A stretch of DNA of 64,000 nt from Microbulbifer sp. TB1203 (lineage in GTDB: Bacteria > Pseudomonadota > Gammaproteobacteria > Pseudomonadales > Cellvibrionaceae). Below are positions 58,023 through 64,000 of this stretch, piece after piece; within the stretch, counting starts at the first letter, position 1, and every line of letters starts with the position of its first letter. A model generated the notes under the pieces. The model was not told where the DNA came from and made no database searches. It worked only from the letters and a program-made list of their open reading frames with translations. Location of the stretch: positions 4,488,001 through 4,552,000 of the forward strand of contig NZ_CP116899.1 in NCBI RefSeq assembly GCF_030997045.1. The letters run 5' to 3'. The position numbers were made by a program, and so were the translations under genes.

Positions 58023-59150
58023 GTGCTTCAGTCAACCTTTTACGCCATGCGGACGGTATTCATTGCCGTCGTGGCGCTCTCACCGCTGGCCGTCGGCGCC
58101 AAGCCGTACAAGGCCGCGGAAATTCTCACCAACGAAAGTCAAATCTACGGCAAGTACGTATTCCGGATGCGTGCGGCCGAGGGCAGCGGGATCCTCTCCA
58201 ATTTCTTCCTGTGGAAAGACGGGTCGGAACTGGAGGGCGTGCCCTGGGAGGAGGTCGATATCGAGGTCTTCGGTAAGAACAACGCCCAGTCATGGCAAAG
58301 CAATATCATCACCGGCCTGGGGAGCCGGATCACCTCCGAGCAGGTGCACAACGCCGGTGTATCCCTCGCCGAGGACTACCATACCTACAGCATTGAATGG
58401 ACGCCACAATGGGTGCGGTGGCTGGTCGACGGACAGTTGGTGCGGGAGACGCAGGGGGGGCAGGCCGGCGACCTGATCAGCCCTTCGCAGGCGCGCTTCA
58501 ATTTCTGGCCCCCCAATATCCCCGACTGGGTCGGCCCCTGGAACGACAGCATCCTGCCGGTCCATATGTTCGTCAACTGGATCGAGTACTACAGTTGGAA
58601 TGGCGGCGGCTTCGACTTTGAGTGGCGGGACGACTTCAATTGGTTCGACACCGGCCGCTGGAGTAAGGCCGACTGGACCTTCGCCGAAAACCGCGCGGAC
58701 TTCGCGCCGGCCAACGCCGTGACCACCAACGGCTACCTCGTACTGTCCATAACCCGCGAGGGCCAGGAAGGCTTCAACGGTACGCCGCCCGTCGATAACG
58801 GCGGCAGCTCAAGTTCGTCGTCCAGCAGTTCCTCCAGCTCATCGTCCAGTTCGTCCAGCAGCAGTTCGTCCTCCAGCAGCTCGAGCGGCGGCGGTGAGTG
58901 CCCGGTTATATCGGGGGGGCAGTCAGGCAATTTCAACACCAGCGGAGCCTACTGCTTCCGTACGCAGGACACGATCCACGGCTGGGGTGTGTCGAATTTT
59001 TCCGGGCGCTCGATCTCTGTGACAGTGAACGGCTCCGGCGCCGCTGTGACTTCCCCCGGCGCGCCGTTGCCGGCCAAAGGTTTCGGCGACTACTACGTTT
59101 TTGAAGCCAGCGCCGGGGATTTTCCCTGGGCCTCGGTTTATTGGTGGTAG
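58023..59150 (+). CDS. secreted GH16 endo-beta-glucanase-type enzyme with polyserine linker
   Basis: A 375-residue exported enzyme of the lichenase-like GH16 type. I start at the GTG 58023 because AGGGAGG lies 6 bases before it; an ATG at 58047 would also leave a signal peptide (VFIAVVALSPLAVGA). The catalytic E-x-D-x-E motif is E77, D79, E81 in WEEVDIEVFG, and EWTPQWVRWLVDGQLVR follows in the sandwich. From about 260 a run of more than 30 residues is nearly pure serine, followed by a C-terminal module of about 80 residues starting CPVISGGQSGNFNTSG, with two cysteines and several tryptophans, probably carbohydrate-binding but not one I can name. Likely substrate: mixed-linkage or beta-1,3-glucan. 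Confidence 0.85.
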   Translation: MLQSTFYAMRTVFIAVVALSPLAVGAKPYKAAEILTNESQIYGKYVFRMRAAEGSGILSNFFLWKDGSELEGVPWEEVDIEVFGKNNAQSWQSNIITGLGSRITSEQVHNAGVSLAEDYHTYSIEWTPQWVRWLVDGQLVRETQGGQAGDLISPSQARFNFWPPNIPDWVGPWNDSILPVHMFVNWIEYYSWNGGGFDFEWRDDFNWFDTGRWSKADWTFAENRADFAPANAVTTNGYLVLSITREGQEGFNGTPPVDNGGSSSSSSSSSSSSSSSSSSSSSSSSSSSGGGECPVISGGQSGNFNTSGAYCFRTQDTIHGWGVSNFSGRSISVTVNGSGAAVTSPGAPLPAKGFGDYYVFEASAGDFPWASVYWW

Positions 59151-59218
59151 AACAACCTTCCTTCGAGAAGGAGGCCCTGAAAACTGCCCGATTACCTGAT
59201 TGAGCAGTTTTCTTACAA

Positions 59219-59329
59219 GGGCATCTCTAAAAATCGTCATTCCCGCGAAGGCGGGAATCCAGAAAGCCCAGGGCTACTGGACCCCCGCCTTCGCGGGAGT
59301 GACGAGAAACGAATTTTTAGAGATGCCCC
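59219..59329. mobile_element. MITE-like element with long terminal inverted repeats
   Basis: Outer arms GGGCATCTCTAAAAATCG and TTTTTAGAGATGCCCC enclose the inner palindrome CGTCATTCCCGCGAAGGC ... CCTTCGCGGGAGTGACG. About 111 bases, no coding capacity. The inner part is of the same type as the repeats at 14924 and 40897, but this copy is the only one with the outer arms. Located in the 285-base gap before the second GH43. Confidence 0.85.
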
Positions 59330-59435
59330 CAAACTGATGCCGCCGACGGCAACTTGCCCGCGGTAGTTGCCGAGACGGGTCAGTTTGATCAACTCGTAGT
59401 TGAAAAGACACGAAAACCGCTTTACACGCGCATGC

Positions 59436-61100
59436 ATGAACATGAAAAACTTCAAAATCGCCCGAACGCTACTGACGCTGTCCGTACTTACGACTTTTGC
59501 GGCATCCGGACTTGCGAAAGAGTACAAGCCCGGCGAAAACCCGATTTTCAGGAATATATTTACGGCGGACCCCGCGCCCTTGGTCGTTGGCGATACTTTG
59601 TATGTCTATGTTGGCCATGATGAAGCCGGTGAAGGCCAGATGTTCAACATCACCGAATGGGTCGTCTACTCCACCACGGATACGAAGGACTGGACGTTTC
59701 ACGGTTCGGTTATGAAACCCACTGATTTCGATTGGGCGATCAGGGATGCCTGGGCGTCCCAAGTGATCGAAAAGGACGGAAAGTACTGGTTCTACACCAC
59801 TGTGGAGCACGGTCCCCCGCACAACGCCAAGGCCATCGGGGTCGCGGTCGCGGATACGCCGCTCGGGCCGTTCAAGGACGCAAGAGGCTCCGCCCTGGCC
59901 CATGATGCCACGACTCCCACACCGGAAGATCCGCACGACTGGGACGATATCGACCCGACCGCGTTTACCGATGATGACGGTACGACCTGGTTAGCGTGGG
60001 GCAACATGCATTTGTACCTGGCCAGGCTCAAACCCAACATGATCGAATTCGACGGGCCCATCCGGGAAATATACCTGCCCAACTATACCGAAGGACCCTG
60101 GCTGCACAAGCGCAAGGAAATGGTTTACCTGACCTATCCCTGCTTTGCGCACCAGAATATGTATGAAAAAATGTGTTACGCCACGGCTCCCCGGATTACG
60201 GGCCCCTGGACCTACCGGGGCATCCTCACCGACCGCACCGAAAACAGCTACACCATCCATCCCGGCATCGTCGAGTACAAGGACCAGTGGTACTTTTTTT
60301 ACCACGACGCCAAGCTCACGATAAACGGTGTACCGGGAGCCATGGGCAGGCGGTCCGTTGCCGTGGAGTATCTTCACTATAACGAAGACGGCACCATTAA
60401 GCCGATCAGGCAAACGCAAGCAGGCGTGAGTATTCCGCCCGATCCACCCGAAGGCTACCGAGCGCCCATCTTCAATCCCGACGGTCCTCTGGTCACAGTG
60501 GAAAGCGATATAGACGTTACGCAGAATACGGTAACCGCCGCCACCGAGTGGAGTGGGACCCCGGCATTGCGGACTACCGGTGATCCCTATCAGACTGCCA
60601 TTGTTTCAGAGAGTTTTAATCGAGGTGACAGCGGCGCTACCTCTCTCGGACAAACGTTCAGCCCCGATATTGATTTTACCTTACAGGAAATCAGTTTATA
60701 TGCCGGCGACGGGTTGGGGACCATTGAAGATAAACCTTTAACCCTGGCTCTGTATGAATTCGACGAAGGCGAGTCGAAAAAGAACGCCTCTTCTTCCTAC
60801 ACGGCGGGAAAGAACCTTCTCGGGTCAGGCGACGGACTGCGAATAAACTACAAGCCCCAGGCACAGGGTTTGCTTCAGCTTCGTCTGGCCGAATCCCGCC
60901 AGCCAGTTTTGAAGGCGGGCAGACGCTATGTACTGGAACTTCAGGGTGTGAGTGGCTCGGCTCCACTTTTCTGGCGCAGGACACGGACGGATGCCTATTC
61001 AGCGGGAGCGGCTTATCGGGATCGATCGCTGATTCGGGAAGAATCGAAAACAGGCGATTTCGGGTTGGCTTTATACGGGGAAATGCATCGGGAGAAATGA
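59436..61100 (+). CDS. GH43 arabinofuranosidase/xylosidase with C-terminal accessory module
   Basis: A secreted family 43 enzyme of 554 residues; signal peptide ends near AASGLAK. Catalytic residues are D45 in FTADPAPLVVG, D173 in DDIDPTAFTDDDG and E219 in NYTEGPWLHKR. The propeller ends near residue 340. The last 190 residues form an accessory domain (VSESFNRGDSGATSLGQTF, FTLQEISLYAGDG, LALYEFDEGES) typical of sugar-binding beta-sandwiches, whose 3' coding sequence is duplicated as a relic at 56462. I start at the ATG 59436; 59442 is equally possible. Substrate choice is inferred from the xylanolytic context. Confidence 0.9.
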   Translation: MNMKNFKIARTLLTLSVLTTFAASGLAKEYKPGENPIFRNIFTADPAPLVVGDTLYVYVGHDEAGEGQMFNITEWVVYSTTDTKDWTFHGSVMKPTDFDWAIRDAWASQVIEKDGKYWFYTTVEHGPPHNAKAIGVAVADTPLGPFKDARGSALAHDATTPTPEDPHDWDDIDPTAFTDDDGTTWLAWGNMHLYLARLKPNMIEFDGPIREIYLPNYTEGPWLHKRKEMVYLTYPCFAHQNMYEKMCYATAPRITGPWTYRGILTDRTENSYTIHPGIVEYKDQWYFFYHDAKLTINGVPGAMGRRSVAVEYLHYNEDGTIKPIRQTQAGVSIPPDPPEGYRAPIFNPDGPLVTVESDIDVTQNTVTAATEWSGTPALRTTGDPYQTAIVSESFNRGDSGATSLGQTFSPDIDFTLQEISLYAGDGLGTIEDKPLTLALYEFDEGESKKNASSSYTAGKNLLGSGDGLRINYKPQAQGLLQLRLAESRQPVLKAGRRYVLELQGVSGSAPLFWRRTRTDAYSAGAAYRDRSLIREESKTGDFGLALYGEMHREK

Positions 61101-61263
61101 TCGCGCGGGGTTGTTTGTTTGGTGAAGGCCAATAAATTGATTGCTGGCAAGTGCATATTCTTTGGCGTGCTCCCATCCTGGCAGCGGTAAAATTCAGCGA
61201 AAAATGAAAGATTTTGTGAGAGAGAATGGTGGTAGAAATAAAATACAATACTGGAGAGAGCGT

Positions 61264-64000
61264 ATGAGAATTAAAAAACTAATCGTCTCGTTCCTGCCAT
61301 TGGCGGACGGGCGCGGCAACTTTCTATTTATAAGGCATGGAATAAAAAACCCGCTGAAAGTCCTTTTAACAGCAGTTCTGTTATCGGTTTCAGCTGTCTG
61401 CTCCGCCGACAACCCGCTGGTATCCCATGTCTACACGGCGGACCCGGCGGCGCGGGTATTCAACGACCGGATGTACGTGATCGTCACTCACGATCAGGAC
61501 ACCCAGTCGGATTACAGCGAGCTGCACGACTACTACATGTTCTCGTCGGACGACATGGTCAACTGGCAGGATCACGGCGTGGTCTTCAATGCGCGCACCG
61601 ACACCAGTTGGGCCAACCTCGCCTATGCGCCCGATATCATCGAACGCAACGGAAAGTACTACCTGTACTTTCCCGACGGCGCCAGTTCGATCGGAGTGGC
61701 GGTGAGTGACAGCCCGACCGGGCCCTTTACCGACCCGCTGGGACGCCCCCTGGTCGACCGGAATACGCCCAATGCGAATGTGGACTGGGTGTTCGACCCC
61801 GGCGTGTTTATCGATGACGATGGCCAGGCCTATCTGTACTTCGGCGGTGGCGGACCGGGCAACGCCCGCGTGATCCGGCTGAACGAGGATATGATCAGCA
61901 CCAGTGGCGCGGCCATAACGCTGGATGTACCCAATTTCTTTGAAGCGCTGTATATGCACAAGCGCAACGGCACCTACTATCTGTCCTACTCCACCAATAC
62001 CGAGGCGGGGCTGGCGATAGACTACATGACCAGCAACAGCCCGACTTCCGGGTTTGTGCACCGCGGTACTGTGCTCCCTAATCCCTGGGAAAACAACAAT
62101 AACAACAATCACCAGTCTATTGTGGAGTTCAACAACCAGTGGTACCTCTTCTACCACAACCGGGCGGTCGCCAATGCGCGCGGCGCCAGCACCTTCCAGC
62201 GCTCCATCAACGTGGACCGGCTCTTCTATAATGGCGACGGCAGCATACAGCAGGTCAATGCGGGATCGGCGGGTGTGCCAAAGCTGAAAAACGTCGATCC
62301 CTTCGCCCGAAATGAAGCGGAAACCATAGACAGAGAGCAGGGTATCGAGACCGAGGGCCCTGCCACCGGTACGAGAAATCTGGCGTTCATTCAAAATGGC
62401 GACTGGGTGAAGATCTCCAACGTCGATTTCGGCTCCGGCGCGACCGGATTCGAGGCAGGTGTCGCTTCGGACACCAGTGGCGGCACCGTTGAGATAATCC
62501 TCGACGATGTGAACAATCCACCGGTCGGCAGTCTCAGCGTCGGCAATACCGGGGGATGGCAGAACTGGCAGACGGTTTCAACCCAGATCAACACCGTGAC
62601 CGGTCTTCACGATCTCTTCCTGCGGTTTTCCGGCGAAAGCGACTATCTGCTCAATCTGGACTGGTACCGGTTTAGCGGTGCGGTCGAGGGCAGCACGCTG
62701 GAGGTGGAGCTGGAAAGCCTTTCCGGCCAGGGCAGTTTTTCGCCGTTCAATGTGGAGTTCGATTCGTCCGCGTCCGGCGGGCAGTATATTGCCTGGCCGA
62801 ACAACGGCAACCAGATACTGAGCTCGCCGTCGGACGGCGCAACCGGCCAGGTCGAGATCCCATTTACGCTCTCGCAAGCGGCGGACGTGCAGTTCCAGGT
62901 GCGGGTCAACCTGCCGAATGCCAATGACGATTCCTTCTATTACAAACTGGACTCGGGTTCGTGGGTTACGCAAAACAATACCGCCACAAGCGGCTGGGAT
63001 ACGCTGATGCCGGCGACCTTCGACAACCTGTCGATGGGTGAGCACACACTGCGGATTTTGCGGCGCGAAGACGGCGCGGGGCTGGATCGGGTCGAGCTGA
63101 CGGCGTCCGCCGGGGAGATCACCGGCTCCGGCAGTGGTGGCGGTGGCGACAATACGATCCTGGTCCGCGCCCTGGGAACCACCGGTACCGAGTCGATCAC
63201 CCTGCGGGTGGGCGGCATCGACGTACAGAGCTGGACACTGACCACGAGCATGACGGATTACGCGGCCACTACCGAACTGGATGGCGACGTCACCGTGGCC
63301 TTCACCAACGACAACGGCGAAGCCGACGTACAGATTGATTACGTGGAGGTCAACGGCCAGGTCCGCCAGGCCGAGGCGCAGAGCGAGAACACCGGCGCCT
63401 GGGGCAACAACCAGTGCGGGGGCGGCTCGAACACCGAGTGGCTGCACTGCAGCGGTCATATCAACTTCGGCCCGGTCTCTGGCACCGACCCCGGCCCTTC
63501 CCCCACCGGTTTCTTTGTCGGCAATATCACCACCGGCGGCCGGGTCCGGTCCGACTTTATACAGTACTGGGATCAGATCACGCCCGAGAACGAAGGCAAG
63601 TGGGGCAGTGTGGAGGGCGTTCGCGACCAGTACAACTGGAGTGGCCTGGATGCGGCATACAACTTCGCCCGGGAGAACGGTATTCCATTCAAGCAGCATA
63701 CGTTCGTATGGGGAAACCAGGCTCCGGGCTGGATCGATAATCTCAGCCCCTCGGAGCAGGCCGCGGAAATCGAAGAATGGATTCGCGACTACTGTGCGCG
63801 TTACCCGGACACCCAGATGATCGACGTGGTCAACGAGGCCACCCCCGGCCACGCGCCGGCGGGTTATGCACAAAGCGCCTTCGGCAATGACTGGATCATC
63901 CGCTCGTTCCAACTGGCCAGACAGTATTGTCCGAATGCCATTCTGATCCTGAATGATTACAACGTGCTGAGCTGGAACACCCAGGAGTTTATCAATATGG
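61264..64000 (+). CDS. multimodular GH43-CBM6-CBM-CBM-GH10 xylan-degrading enzyme (3' end beyond window)
   Basis: An open frame of 912 codons running off the right edge, started at the ATG 61264 with GGAGAG 8 bases before it. After a signal region (cleavage near VCSAD) comes a GH43 propeller with D60 in VYTADPAARV, D178 in WVFDPGVFIDDDG and E227 in FFEALYMHKRNG. Then a CBM6-like sandwich (about 350-470), a second CBM-like sandwich (about 475-625) and a CBM36/60-type calcium-dependent xylan-binding module (about 635-740, with DVQIDYVEVNGQVRQAEAQ and EWLHCSGHINFG). A GH10 endo-xylanase starts near 745: WDQITPENEGKW, KQHTFVWGNQAPGW and acid/base E858 in VVNEATPGH; its nucleophile lies outside the window. 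One chain thus debranches and cuts arabinoxylan. Confidence 0.93.
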   Translation, partial: MRIKKLIVSFLPLADGRGNFLFIRHGIKNPLKVLLTAVLLSVSAVCSADNPLVSHVYTADPAARVFNDRMYVIVTHDQDTQSDYSELHDYYMFSSDDMVNWQDHGVVFNARTDTSWANLAYAPDIIERNGKYYLYFPDGASSIGVAVSDSPTGPFTDPLGRPLVDRNTPNANVDWVFDPGVFIDDDGQAYLYFGGGGPGNARVIRLNEDMISTSGAAITLDVPNFFEALYMHKRNGTYYLSYSTNTEAGLAIDYMTSNSPTSGFVHRGTVLPNPWENNNNNNHQSIVEFNNQWYLFYHNRAVANARGASTFQRSINVDRLFYNGDGSIQQVNAGSAGVPKLKNVDPFARNEAETIDREQGIETEGPATGTRNLAFIQNGDWVKISNVDFGSGATGFEAGVASDTSGGTVEIILDDVNNPPVGSLSVGNTGGWQNWQTVSTQINTVTGLHDLFLRFSGESDYLLNLDWYRFSGAVEGSTLEVELESLSGQGSFSPFNVEFDSSASGGQYIAWPNNGNQILSSPSDGATGQVEIPFTLSQAADVQFQVRVNLPNANDDSFYYKLDSGSWVTQNNTATSGWDTLMPATFDNLSMGEHTLRILRREDGAGLDRVELTASAGEITGSGSGGGGDNTILVRALGTTGTESITLRVGGIDVQSWTLTTSMTDYAATTELDGDVTVAFTNDNGEADVQIDYVEVNGQVRQAEAQSENTGAWGNNQCGGGSNTEWLHCSGHINFGPVSGTDPGPSPTGFFVGNITTGGRVRSDFIQYWDQITPENEGKWGSVEGVRDQYNWSGLDAAYNFARENGIPFKQHTFVWGNQAPGWIDNLSPSEQAAEIEEWIRDYCARYPDTQMIDVVNEATPGHAPAGYAQSAFGNDWIIRSFQLARQYCPNAILILNDYNVLSWNTQEFINM

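Noticed and set aside
58801..58890. The polyserine coding run as a microsatellite or sequencing artefact
   Set aside because: Different serine codons are mixed and the frame continues into a folded module, as in known polyserine linkers of marine polysaccharide degraders.

Overview
The window reads as chromosomal DNA of a G+C-rich marine gammaproteobacterium that degrades polysaccharides, most like Microbulbifer or a close Cellvibrionales relative. This is inferred from the polyserine linker, multimodular GH43/GH10 and GH3 enzymes, a GlyGly-CTERM/rhombosortase pair, an oxidative xylose pathway and many short palindromic intergenic repeats. No rRNA, tRNA, CRISPR array, prophage or intact insertion sequence was seen.

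Left part (1-14772): an envelope-modification operon on the minus strand (PMT/ArnT-like transferase cut by the edge, GtrB-like and GtrA-like proteins), a YejM/PbgA-like inner-membrane protein, an alpha-carbonic anhydrase, then a tightly packed ten-gene operon. That operon encodes a thermostable-hemolysin family protein, an acyl-CoA-ligase-like enzyme, a heme-oxygenase-like (possibly diiron) protein, an SDR, a periplasmic TPR protein, a PmrA/QseB/BqsR-class response regulator with its kinase, a cupredoxin, an FTR1 iron permease and a probable outer-membrane protein. Three TTAAG-N6-TTAAG boxes, each 10 bp before a -10-like hexamer, lie before the YejM-like gene, the carbonic anhydrase and the operon. 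They suggest one small autoregulated, probably metal-responsive regulon.

Middle (14994-38664): starch and maltodextrin genes (two GH13 enzymes and a GH31 on the minus strand, a divergent starch-binding-like GH13, and an MFS sugar transporter) interrupted by an 11.7 kb gene and its partner. The giant gene encodes a 3892-residue subtilase carrying about 53 calcium-loop repeats and five propeller-like modules, and ends in a GlyGly-CTERM tail. The overlapping next gene is a rhombosortase, the protease class that processes such tails. A decayed transposase fragment lies just upstream.

Right part (38751-64000): a complete Weimberg set for D-xylose (dehydrogenase, lactonase, dehydratase, 2-keto-3-deoxy-xylonate dehydratase, alpha-ketoglutarate semialdehyde dehydrogenase) with a sugar/H+ symporter and a LacI regulator. 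Three near-identical TGTAAACGTTTACA operators are present. Next come two GH3 lipoproteins (one fused to an SGNH hydrolase), a Tat-exported GH43, a membrane AraC-type regulator, a GH16 with polyserine linker, a second GH43, and a multimodular GH43-CBM-GH10 enzyme cut by the right edge. Together they would release xylose and arabinose from arabinoxylan, import xylose and oxidise it to alpha-ketoglutarate. Gene relics and mobile palindromic elements are scattered between these genes.
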